Shown in pieces: positions 10,788-22,600 of a DNA stretch of 52,206 nucleotides (its first letter is position 1; every line of letters starts with the position of its first letter). The position numbers and the translations under genes are program-made. Where the stretch lies: positions 2,501 through 54,706 of the forward strand of contig JAHBMJ010000202.1 in the NCBI GenBank assembly GCA_018398765.1, written 5' to 3'. The notes under the pieces are model-generated. The model worked only from the letters and a program-made list of their open reading frames with translations, had not been told where the DNA came from and searched no databases. Origin of the DNA: Chromera velia. Taxonomy: Eukaryota > Sar > Chromeraceae.

Positions 10788-13387
10788 ATGCCAACCGGAC
10801 CACCGGACGAAGTGGATGGGGAGACCAGTGGTGAAGGTTCGACGGACTCGGTTCATCTTAACGTAGAGCTTGATACAGGTCCGTATTCATTCATGTACAG
10901 AGGCTTCTTCACACCGAGTCTGTTTGCTGTTTTGCTGCATGACAGTGTAAGCAGAAGAGATAATGAGTCGGCACTCGCGGGCCTGTCAAGTCTCGGGCAG
11001 TGCACGCAGTGAACATCCACATGCATGTGTATGTTTACAGACCTGTACGTATCAAGTGAGTCGCGTTCAGCATGCATGCTTCCCATCATGCATGAATGTA
11101 TCGTGCATGAATGCTCCTGGCAGGCAAACAGCTGAGGGGTTCTGTGGGAACTCAGGAAGCACAGAGAAATACGCAGGATCAGAAAAGCAAGGAGACCACA
11201 TGTCAGAGTCGCCCCCTTCCCTCCGATCCCCCATGCAGCATTCCTTCCCACACGAACGCTAATCGCCGTCTCTGACGGACACGCATACATAGTGGCAGCT
11301 GGATGCATGTCTACACGCACATACACGCTTTATGTTCTTTCTTCAATGGGGAACTGCAGCACCTCAATGTCTTTGGATCACACACGACACTGCAGAGAGA
11401 GTGCGCGCAGGCGACAAGCAGCATCTCCCTGTTAACATCTCCTGCAGCTCCGTGCTCCTCATTCTTCTCGATCTGTGGCTGATTCTCTATGCCTGTACAC
11501 TGAATGGAAACATGCATGAACGTTGCCGCTGAGTGTTCATGCAGGAAAGAAGAGAGGCGAACTTCAAGCAACGACAAGGAAGCAAAACATAAATGGAGGA
11601 AGGGCCCTTATGGAAAAACAAAACAAGGAAGGAAAACATAAATAGAGGGAGGAAAACGAGGAAGGAATGGAGGGCCCTTGTTGGACGTCCCCAGCCGCAT
11701 CACCTTACTCTGCTGATTTCCTTCCCATCCTCCCTCCCTCTCTGCAGGCTGGCCTTCCCCAATTTCGGCAGCAGCCCTTGGCGAGTCGCACTCACTTGTG
11801 GTCGCTGGGGGGCGGGTGATGAGTTTCGGACACGGAATCGGTCTCGGGTTTGAATTCTCTAGGTGGTCGCGGTACATCCCGACAGAGATCCCTGGGCTGA
11901 CGGATGTGCGGGACGTTTGTGCAGGCAAAGATTTCTCGCTTGCTCTGTTGAACAACGGAAGTCTGCTCACGTGGGGAAAGATTGTTGGAGAATACGTCTA
12001 TCTGCCAAAGGAGGTAGATACTCCTGAGGGAGCGCAATGGAATGGGACAGTCACCGGGATTGCCTGCGGAGAGGAATTCAGGTGTGGTTTGTTCAAGTGG
12101 AAGTGGATGGTTGCACCTCACGTTTACGCACATACATGCATACCGACAGAGGCAGGCAAGTGGATGGCACCTCACATTTACGCACATACATGCATACCGA
12201 CAGAGGCAGGCAGGCAAAGAGGCAGGCAGTCTATGGAGATGGGGCGGAAGTCTTCTGACAAACTTCACTTCCCTTCATTGGTAGGGAGACACACAGGAAA
12301 ATCTGTGCAGGTAGAAGTTCACCTTACAAAGAAATCAAAAATTCTCCCTGTATTTCTTCCTTTTTCCTCCGGATGAGTCTCTCTCTCTTTCTTTCTACTT
12401 CACTGCTGTTCGGATACCGTCCTGTTCTCTCTGACTCTGCATTGCCTTACTTTTTTCCCGCTTTGCCCCCCCACACACTCACTCACTCACTCACTCACTC
12501 ACTCACTCACTCCCACCTCTGCAGCCGTCCTGTCTCATTCTCGTGTCTCTATCCATCTGTAAATTGCAAGCCGAGCATTAGATCTGTGCTGTGATGTGGT
12601 GCGATGTCTCTTTGAATGCTCTTTTCATCTGCACGCCCCATGCATTGGCTTGCAGCACAGCCTGGACAGACACAGGCGCTCTGTACTCGTGGTCCGTCGG
12701 GAAGAAGACCGTCTGTCTGCCCAAATCCACAACGCCGACCTCAAGGCCAATACAGGTAGAGGCGCTCAGAGACGTCAAGGTGGTGGGGGCCGTCGGGTAC
12801 AGAGACCAGCTGCTGATCCTTCCAGAGGACCCGGGGATGTTTTTCCTCTGCGGCATACATGCAGGTCTGTGAGCGGAATCATGTGCAAGTAGACAGAATT
12901 TCAGCTAGGTGTACTCATTCGCTTTTTCTCACTTAGAGGACACATATGTGTTCATTCACCCAAGGGATACAGAACCCCCACACTCACCTACCGCTTGCTT
13001 TTGTTAGTGAGAGATGGGAGATCCTCTGCAGGACTTGTGTCCGCGAATCATTCACTCATCAGTATGCACTCCAAGAGGATGTTTGTCTTTCTTTGGATGA
13101 CAAGAATGTTTGTTGCGTTTCCAAATACACTTCGGCGTTGTAACTCCGACCTCTTTCGCCAGTCCCATCTCTACCTCTCACTTCTTCACACTTTTCTCAG
13201 AAGAACGCAAAAATACACATGCGGTGTCTGTCCTTGCTTTGAAGTGCGATTGTCATCAGCACAGCGAGTCCCTTTGCGTTGTTCACCACGCTCCTTCGTG
13301 ATTCCTCTTTTACGTTACCTCCCGAATCTGTTTCTGTGCGTTTCGAGCAGCATTTGCTTTCATCTGTATGTATGTATGTATGTAAGC

Positions 13388-13426
<39 letters not shown>

Positions 13427-13500
13427 TGCGTGTGTGTGTGCGTGTGAGTGTGTGTGTGTGAGCGTGTGTGCATGCCTGTGTGTGTGTATCTGCATGTGTA

Positions 13501-13540
<40 letters not shown>

Positions 13541-13550
13541 TTTGTGTATA

Positions 13551-13587
<37 letters not shown>

Positions 13588-14634
13588 ACTGTGCACTGCA
13601 GAGCTCGGAGAAGGTGATGAGAAGGAGTCTGCGGTGATCTCCAGAAAAGACAGCAGCGCACCAAAAGTTCTTCTGCCCTCCATTCGGGGCTTCGAGAATC
13701 ACAAAGTCGTGGGGGCGGCGCTGGGTGAGTGCGAACTTACAGGCAAGAGTGACGGAGACCGTATTAAAGAACTACCTTTGAGAGACACTAGGGGACACTT
13801 CATTTTTCTGATTTTGGAGAAGGACGGGGAAAAGAGACGGCTTTTCGTCCTGGGTGCAGATGGGAAGGAGGTGCTTACATGGGACGGGGAATCGTTGTAT
13901 GACTTTGCCTTTTCTGACAAGGGGGGGGTGTCTCTGGATGTTTTGGAGGTCGGCGTTCAGAAGAATCGCGCTCTGATCCTTCTCTCTGATAACTCTGTGA
14001 GGGCCTTCAAAGTCAGAGTGGAGAATTCTCGTGGCTTCTTCCTCGGTACACACCTTGTTGTCGAAAAACCAGTGCCAGTAGAAGCACTGCACAATTCCGC
14101 TCTAAGGTTAGCCAAGACAATCAGTGTGGGAACAAACTGGATCGTCATCACAAAGGAGGGACCCATGGGACCGTTTTTGCCTGGGGGCGACAAAGGCCAT
14201 GGAACGGCGCAGTACGGCATTGGAGAGGGCTTTAAGGCTTTAAGGCTTCTCGCCTTTGGACCTTTGGAACCTCCTGTGCTGGCAAAGGGTGTGTCTCGTT
14301 TGGGAAGGAGCAGCGAAGTGTCTTTCTTTATCGTTCTGCTTGCGCCCCTTTCGCGAGGTCTTGGTCTGTCTGTCTGTCTGTCTGTCTGTCTGTTTCTGCA
14401 TGCATTCCCTTCTCCTGCTCCGGTGTTCCCCATCTCCTGAAAGAGAGAAAGCCACTTCGAGGTTTCACATCACTGTGCAGACCTCACAAGAATTTTATTT
14501 ATGTGTGTGGAATCGTTCAGAAAGCCCAGACGGCTATGTGACGTTGACATGATTTGACTGTCTGGCCGAGAATCGTTTTTCCTCTGGGCCGAATCTCTAG
14601 CTCTTTTTGGCCCTGCCCCCACCGTTTCTCTCCC

Positions 14635-14673
<39 letters not shown>

Positions 14674-15271
14674 GTGTGTGTGCTTATCGGCATGCAGGGA
14701 GGTGGTGCCGACTCCCCGAAGAGTTCAACAACGACCGAGAAGATCTCGAGGGACTGGGACAATTCCCAAAAGAACTGGTTGAGAAAAAGCCCAAGCAAAA
14801 GAAAGGATTTTCCCTCGTCCTCGAAGAGGCACAGCGCATAATCGGTCCCAAAAGGCCATACTGGCCCCGCCAGTGGGTCGAAGTGGGAGACGTTCTTCGA
14901 TATGCGTGCATGAATGAGCCGGTCGTTGATCAAAGCGGGAGCCTCCGATCAGATGAGAGAGGTCTTCTCTACCCCCCTCAGGCCCTCAGGCAAAAAGGAT
15001 CCATGTGCACTCAGACCGAATCGGGGGGGGAGGCGGAGATGGTCCCTGCCCTGGACGAAATTGAATGCAGTCAGTCAGTCAGTCAGTCAGTCAGTCAGTC
15101 AGGGAGTCAGTCAGTCAGTCAGTCAGTCAGTCAGGCAGGCAGGCAGTCAGGCAGGCAGTCAGCTAGTCAGCTAGTCAGTCAGTCAGTCAGTCAGGCAGTC
15201 AGTCAGGCAGGGAGTCAGTCAGTCAGGCAGTCAGTCAGTCAGGCAGGCAGGCAGGCAGTCAGTCAGTCAGG

Positions 15272-15304
<33 letters not shown>

Positions 15305-16060
15305 AGGCAGGGAGGCAGGCAGGCAGGCAGGCAGTCAGCTAGTCAGCTAGTCAGCTAGTCAGTCAGTCAATCAGGCAGTCAGGCAGTATGCTTCGTGTGT
15401 GCCTTTTTTGATCGTGTTGACATCAGGGGACAAATCTCTCGCACACCTAAAAAATAAGTTGTTTTGTTTTCGAGATCAAAAAGCGAGAATTCTCAATTGT
15501 TTTTCACTTTGAGCTTGACATCTGTTTGTTTCTGTATTTGTTTGTCTTTGTAAGTGTATCTGTTTCTGCATGTGCATGGGCGTCGCTTGAGTGCCTGTTT
15601 CAGGGGGATGTGAGATGCCGCCGGAGTGGAACGGCGCAGGTGTGAAGCTCGCCTCGCTTCCCTTTTCTGTCAAAGACAAGGGAAAACCCTCAGCCAGTGA
15701 TGACGACTGGAAGCCATATGAACCTCCCATTGGAATTGGTTGGCAGATCCGCTTTGACTGCCCAAACGGAGTCCTCAGTTCGGAAAACGCAACCTGCACG
15801 AGACTGGGAGACCGCGCAGTTTTTTCCCCGAATGAAACTAGAGTCTCTTGCGGTCAGCTGAGCTACTTACATCTCTCTCGCTGGAATTCCGATTCACAGA
15901 TTCACTTCTCAGTTCCTGCATATCCCCTTCATCGTCAGGTATGTGTCCGTACCCACCACAGCATGCAGGTCGACAGGCTCTTGAATGCTTGAAAGGAGGC
16001 CAAGACATCGACAGAAAAAACAGTTGCTGTTCTCAAAGACAGACAGACAGACAGACAGAC

Positions 16061-16093
<33 letters not shown>

Positions 16094-18489
16094 TACAGGC
16101 AGGCAGGCAGGCAGGCAGGCAGACAAACAGACAAACAGAGGGACAGGCTAAATGACTTCTTTTTTTCACGCAGACAGACAGGTAGATAGGCAGACAGACA
16201 GACAGACAGACAGACAGAGGCAGAAACGCACAGCGAGCTGAAGCAACCCGCAGCCAGCTGACTTCGCAGACTCAATTGAATTTTTGGATGATCAGAAAGA
16301 GTTTTGAGAACAGACGCATCCCCTTCGCAAGCACATTCATTTATGAGTCTGTCTCATAAAATGCATCCTTTTTCAGTCCCAAAAAGCACCTTTAAAAATC
16401 CAACCAAGCGCACGACATAGGAAAAACATTGGTTTTCATTTACTGATGGTTTGCAGATGGGTGCAGAACGCCGTCGTGGATTGTTGGTATCCCCGCCAAC
16501 TCTTCTGACCTGTTACCCATGACAGTGGAGGTTCGAAAAAAAAATGTCAGCAAACGCAGCCTAGTTGGGACGAAGAAAGCGGCGGCAAGTGAGGAAGGGG
16601 AAGAGGTAGAAGCAGAGGAGGGGGCAGGGGTGCAGGAGGCAGAAGATGAGTGGAGGAAATACGAAGCGTGGGAAGCAATGGGGGTGGGGGACCGTCTGCG
16701 GTTTCGCTGCGACTCCGGCGCGTTGCTTCAGAAGAGAAGGGTACTATCCGCGTTAGACCAGGAGGCAGATGAGCAGTTTTCCACATCAGGTGTAGAGTGC
16801 CAGTGGGTTGACCCAGAGAAACGTCGCCAGCCCTCCTTCCTGAAACTCTGGGAGTTTTCATCTCTCTACTGCAGTCAGTTGAAGCAAGCTCAATCTGATT
16901 TAGCATGAGTGCTTGTGATCCCTTTGCTTGTCGGAACTTTTTGCTTGAGTGAGAGTTCTTTCGAAAAAGTCAATATCGGACACACAGACGGCGTCTGCGT
17001 TGATGTTAATGCACAAGTGAGCGCCCGATTCAGACAAAAGGAAATATCTCACGATCCTGTACTCCCACGTTTGCTTCAGTCAGGTGCCCTTAGCGTGCAG
17101 GACGCCGTAAAAAGTTTGTCCTTCTGATGCGATTAAAGAAGAGAGACTGCATGAATGGCTCAATTACGCAAGCACACGAACTGAGATTTACTGACCAAAG
17201 GACACTGAAAGATCCACACACAAAGAATGAGAGGCAAACAGAGCGATCGGTCCGAGGAGGCAGACAGAAGGGAGCAAGGAAGGCATGAGTAATCAGGATT
17301 GATTCAACGACAGTGCGTGCGTCAGGCTGATCGATGAGATGAGACCTGCCGGCCCTTGTTGTCTTCAGGAGGTTGCTCGGTACCTCGCCAGTGGCTTCGC
17401 GGACAGCAGCTGTGGGGCACTCGTTACATCGTGGAGGCCTCGTCGATCGGTCGGGCAGGCGGCGAGGAGAGGGAGAGCTTCCAGCCGAATATGACCGCGC
17501 CAGTCGCCATCAACGACACTCTCTTTTTCACATGTCCAAAGGGAGGGGTGCTCCACATAGACGGGAAGCCAAAAGTGCGGGGAGGGGCGACGTGCGTGGA
17601 TCCTTTCGGGAGCCGCGAGTTTGATGTCGGCGTGTCGGACGTGAAGTGCGGTGAGTGGACTCTGTAACTCTGTCAAGAGGAGTCTAGCTGTACCATAAAG
17701 GTTTATCCATTTGTCTGCGTGCTTGTCTGTCTTGAAAATGCGTCAAGAGACGGGAAGATACGAAAAGGGGAGGAAAGGAGAGAACACACAATCTGTCTGC
17801 TTGTCGATCTGTCCGCCTGTTTTTGCCCATCTCAGTGTTTTTCTGTGTCTTTATATCCCTCTCTTGATTTTGTTTTGTTCCGCCTCATCTGACACCGGCT
17901 CTGCCACGTATCGCCCCGGTTGCTCGTCCCGCCTGGTTGTCCCTGAGAGTTCTTCCACGGTTTCCTCCTGAAATTCATTGCAACGAAAAGGGAGGAGGCC
18001 GACTGGGAAGCAACAGAAATTAATTGGAAAATGAAAGAGTCAACGCTTACCTCGATCTTGAGGGTCTCTTTGTCCGTGCGTGTCCGGACATCGGTACAAT
18101 CATCGCGGCAGCACAAGTGTGAATTCAAACGACGATCAAGACTGCTTGGCGTTTTGAATTGAACCGAACAAAACTACCGAAGTTTGACGTCCAACATTGG
18201 CAGAATCTATGGATAATTAATCTGTTTGGATGCAGTTCGGAGCACTGGAGCTACTTTGGGGGAAGTCTGTCTGTGGACGTTCTTTGCCCTGCTCCTGGCA
18301 GTCGCCGTCTGCTTTTTCGTCTGGTACAGTTGGAAAGAAAAGTGGCGGCGACGCAAAATCGCCCGACAACTGAACCTCCAGAGACTTTTGGTCCCTCCAG
18401 AGGGCGCGGACGTGAGCGAGATGGTCACAGAGAGGCCCTGCAATCTTGCTAAACAAGAAACCAGAGCACGGCGACGATCTCCATTATAG
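10788..18489 (+). CDS. Gene C: RCC1-like propeller + four sushi/CCP-like modules + transmembrane helix (964 aa)
   Basis: Exons are 10788-10878, 11748-12081, 12656-12864, 13602-14288, 14698-15069, 15604-15852, 16457-16873, 17369-17650 and 18236-18489. They sum to 2895 nt with no internal stop. Phases (1,2,1,1,1,1,1,1) are identical to gene B. The order is an acidic leader ([12 protein letters not shown]), RCC1-like blades in exons 2-4, and sushi/CCP-like modules opening with CRLP, CEMP, CRTP and CSVP in exons 5-8. Exon 9 gives a hydrophobic helix ([19 protein letters not shown]) and the tail [18 protein letters not shown] then [10 protein letters not shown]. Exons 2, 8 and 9 are very close to gene B, while exons 5-7 and the middle of exon 4 differ more. 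The positive-inside rule places the C-terminal tail in the cytosol. As in B no signal peptide is visible. Function is unknown. It ends convergent with the PLC gene. Confidence 0.8.
13396..13588. repeat. (TC)n/(GT)n microsatellites in intron 3 of gene C
   Basis: Alternating CT and GT runs extend to 13 bp before the exon-4 acceptor at 13601. They occupy the same intron and the same end as the GT run of gene B, so the microsatellite predates the duplication or arises there repeatedly. Open frames here (CVCV, SLSLS, HTHT) are repeat artefacts. Confidence 0.9.
15069..15385. repeat. TCAG/GCAG tetranucleotide array starting at the exon-5 donor of gene C
   Basis: Exon 5 ends at 15069 and the intron begins GTCAGTCAGTCAG. 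The TCAG unit is repeated, with GCAG, CTAG and GGAG variants, for about 315 bp. The homologous donor of gene B (6049) reads GTCAGTCAACC and has no array. The donor itself supplies the first repeat unit. Confidence 0.9.
16035..16226. repeat. (ACAG)n/(GCAG)n array in intron 6 of gene C
   Basis: Imperfect ACAG/GCAG repeats are split by about 30 bp of unique sequence near 16150. The array is intronic, between the exon ending at 15852 and the acceptor at 16456. The CLSVCLSV open frames on the other strand are repeat artefacts. Confidence 0.85.
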
Positions 18490-19668
18490 CGGTGATTAAT
18501 GGGTTTATGATGTTAAATAAAAAGCATCTTCTGAAGGAGACGAATCCTGGCCGGTGTTATACTACGCGCAACTCAGCTGCCTGGATGATTGGACTCACCG
18601 CATTCAGTCACTTGTAATTTTTTCAAGTCACCATCATCTCATCCTTCTCATAATTGCAGTTAAAATTTTTATTATAGAGGTTGTCATCATCAAAATCAGT
18701 TAGAAAGTCAGTCTATTTGCAATTTCTGACTTCGCCGGCCTTTGAACGCAACACGGAATACTTAACAGGGTACGTATGTCCGTGTATGTCAGTCAACACT
18801 TAAAATACATATAAAATAGTTTCATTCAATTTTAATTTAAACTTTTACAAAATTAATAATATAAATTTTCCTTATGAAAAGCTAGACTACTCTATAACAA
18901 CAATTTTAATCACAAAAAATTCTAAGTTGATTACTCTTCCTACCTGTAGAGAGTAAATGAAAGTGGCATTGTCTAGCCACGTGTGGCGCATCATAGTCAT
19001 ACTAAGTCATGTGATAAACCTCACACTGATAAAATATTTTTAATGAACGTTTCTGCACCGGGCTAAGCACCGGGCTCTCATATAATAACGATATCCCAAG
19101 GTATGCCTGAAGTCTTCCCTAGAGTCTTCCGATGCACCTCTGCACTGAGTCCGCAGGTTATTTTGAAAGATGCCGACGCCTCTGCACTGGCCTCTGCATG
19201 ATGCAATCTCCTTCGATATGACACATGCATTCGGCCGTCAGTGCCCGTCACGGTGGTGCATAAGCAGATATTGGCAGTGTGATGTGTGCACAAGTCTGTG
19301 AGTACTTGAAAAAGTGCCTGAAATTGCGCTTTTATGTAAGCTTTGATTTGGATGTCTTCGCCAGAATGACAACGATAGGAAGAGCATGCATGAGCTTGCG
19401 TGTGTGTACCTGTCTATTCCTTTCTCTTCTGAGTGCTTTGGTACAAGTCAAATTCACTTGATCGGCCCTCTCCTTCGTCCTCCTATGAAGCTTTACCTTG
19501 AAGCCACCCCCCCCCCCCCCNACCCTCTGCGTATACCCCAGCTTCTTGCCTCCCTGTGTACCTCAGCCAGTCAAAGTCAAACCTCCCCGTCCCACCCGCG
19601 TCTCACTCTCTGCAAATATTCAATTTTCAAATCTCGCGCCTGCCCGTCTCTCTCTCTTTCTCTCTGTG
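18490..19668. other. Convergent intergenic region between gene C and the PLC gene
   Basis: Nearly 1.2 kb lies between the stop codons of gene C (plus) and PLC (minus). It holds both 3' UTRs. The stretch 18600-19060 is AT-rich. A C-run ends in a single undetermined base (19521). I see no convincing exon, tRNA or repeat element; the short minus-strand frame at 19078-19293 has no recognisable features. Confidence 0.5.
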
Positions 19669-22600
19669 TTAGCTGAAAGAGATATGTACGAACAGCGACG
19701 CGTATTCGTACTCTGTCCACTTGGAGCTTCTCAAACGGATAGTGCGGAACCCTGGTCGAAGGTCAGGCACTCTGCAGGAGAACACCCCTATCAACAGATT
19801 CGACCAGAGGAACTCCTCATCCATCACAACACACAGCAATGTGGCCATGTCAGGATCAACGAGAGGAAAACGGAACGTCTCCTCGGACCATCTGGGATTC
19901 CATCCGTTGTCCTTCACTGTCTTGCTCTTCAACGTACGGCAATCCTGGGTACAACCCACCATTTTGAAACGAACATAAGGGTCAATCACATCCCCCTCCT
20001 CCTTCCCCTCTTTGTTCTCCGCCTTCGGAAGCATAAAACCGTCAATCAATCGAATCGTCAGGGTCGTCTTCACGGCAGTCACTCCACTGGGGGACAGGAG
20101 GGACGGAGTGAAATTTGCAGGCAGAGAGGACCTGCTGGGTCTCTGGGAGGACTCGCTCCCTCTGGCCTGCCCGGACACGCTCACTGCTGCTGCTTCTGAG
20201 GCCATCCCACCCCTCTCACCGTTCCCCCCCCCCTCCGGTTGGGAGGAGACGGCACGCATGCACGCAGGCTTTAGGACAAACCCACATGCGGCGTTACTGA
20301 GAAAGAATCCCTCATTCACCCACATCTGCTCCTTGGGCGTCTGATAGTTCAGAGCGACCAACTGAGCCCCTGCAAGCCAAAACGGCCAGGGGTCGTAATT
20401 GGAGCTGTCCACCCTCAAGCCTTTTGGATAGACTCTCACCAGGTGTCGGGAGGTGAGGGAAAGAACTGAGGCAGGACTCTTTGCTATGGCTGCTGCTATT
20501 TTGGTCTCCGAGAAGGAAAACATGTGCCAGGGGAGGAATCCGGTTGTCTGCTCCCAGCTACGAAGAGGGACCGTGCCTAGATGAACGCGGTCTGCGAGGG
20601 AACTCGCAATGGTGGCCTTTTCAGGCACCCTGCCTCCTCCCTTACTGGCCCCCCCGGGGCTGTTTGCGCTTGACTGGGTGATGGCTGATGGGGAGAGTTC
20701 GGTATGGGAGTGGATAATCGGAAGAACCATCGACTCATCATGTCCGATTGCTGTGCCGACCCCCGAACCTGCAGGGGGCTGGGGACTCCCCAGAGGTGCG
20801 GAGACGGCAACGCACCCTCCTCCTTCTAATACCCCCCCACCACTCGCACAGACTTGAGGGGCACTTTTGGTTGAAGGGAGCGGTGCGAAATCCTGTGCCG
20901 TCTCCTGGTCAATGGCATCAGTCTCTACTTTGAGGAGAGCCTCAGGATCAACATGCAGGGATGCAGCGTCGTCAGCAACTGCATCGGAGACACGTCGGCT
21001 TTCATTCATTTCCGATCTCTCTCTCTCCTCTTCCTCCTCCTCCTCCCCATCATCAACAACGTATTCCTCTGTCTCCGCGAGACTCGTAGTGCTCCCCATG
21101 TTCTGCAACTGTGCACAGCGATCTAAGACGAATCCTTCGGCATTGAACTCCTCAGCAGCAGCCTGTTCGGGTTGGGCTGCTGCTGCGGGTTTTGCATTGG
21201 GATCCGCTGCTGCTTCTGTGTCGGTGTTGGGTTGTTGCACCGGCGTGGCTGTTGGTTTTTTCTTCAAGAGGTGTTTGGGGAGTTTGTACCGCTTCCATTT
21301 GAGCAAGATCTTTCCTTTCAACTCCTCGGGAGACGGCAAAGGCCGTGCTGCCGAGAAGAGCACCCGGTCTGCCAACAGCTCCCCGAGCTCTTCCTTGAGG
21401 ATTCGGGCCATGGCGCTCTGTCCCTTCAGGGAGCAGTGCACTTCCAGGGAGAGAATCAGGGGAAAGGCAGAGGAGACGAAGGCATACTTGCGGATGGCCC
21501 TCACCACCTCTCTGCAGACACAGAGAAAGACAAGACAGAAGGAAGAAATAAGGAAGACTGCAATAGACAGTGTCAGGGACTTACACAACAACGCAGAGAG
21601 ACAGAGAAAGGGACAACCGAACTCCGCCTGCCTGCCTCCCCTACACGTAGGGAGGACACAACGTAGGGCAAAGAGAATTAATGGCAATGGGAGAGAACGG
21701 AGAAATGAGGGAGAATCGACGCGAGGACTAAGAGGGGGGTTGGGACGAAGTCACAGAAGGTGCAGGTGAGACAAGGGGGCGGGGGAAAGAGGGAAAGAAC
21801 CAAGCATCTCATTGAGAAACAAAAAAACCATTGCTGCTCTTTCCTTTTTCAGACTCTCAAAAAAATTCCTGAAAGGCCCGCAGCGATCGCACATTTCGGG
21901 ACGGAGGCCTGAAAGAGGCTTCGTTCGGTGTGTAAGAATAATCGCGGAAAGAAAGCCAACCGACCGACCGAAAGAAGATGTTAGAGGTCAAAGTGTACCC
22001 GTGATAGATGATGGGCTCATTTATTTTCATAGAGAATTCTTTTTCATACAAAATAAATGCAAACACCGACCGAAAGAAGATCTTAGAGGTCAAAGTGTAC
22101 CCGTGATAGATGATGGGCTCCTGCATGTCGCTGCCGTCCCAGCAGTCCAACTCCACACACCTGCAGGACGTTCGTTCAGTTTGTGCATGAATGAGTGAAG
22201 CTTGAGAAGGGGGCAGAGGGGAGATGTGCGAGCCGTGAGAAGGAGAGATTCGGTGAAGTCATTTGGAGACGGCAAATAGGGAGGAAGTACGAAAGAACAG
22301 GAGACGGGAAAAGGAGAAGCACCGAGGCGGCAAAGGGCGGAGGGGAGACGGAAGAGAGGGAGGGGGAGGACGGAGACGGCATAAGTGGAAGTTCGGAAGA
22401 AGAACGCGCAGAGGAGCGATTGAAAGGAGCTTGCAGCCGAGGAGAGAGATAGGGCGGAGAGCGACGCTTCACTGAAGAAAAGGTGAGAGGCGAAAGACAA
22501 GGGGAGGGAGGGACACTTCCGGAGACGGGTCAAGGAGTTCCGATGAAGCAAAGAGGGCCGGAATTAAGGGGGCAGGGAAGGAAGGGAAGAGGAGAGGGGC

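Noticed and set aside
20867-21769. 300-codon plus-strand frame
   Set aside because: Antisense shadow of the large PLC exon, whose Y and C2 domains are unambiguous.
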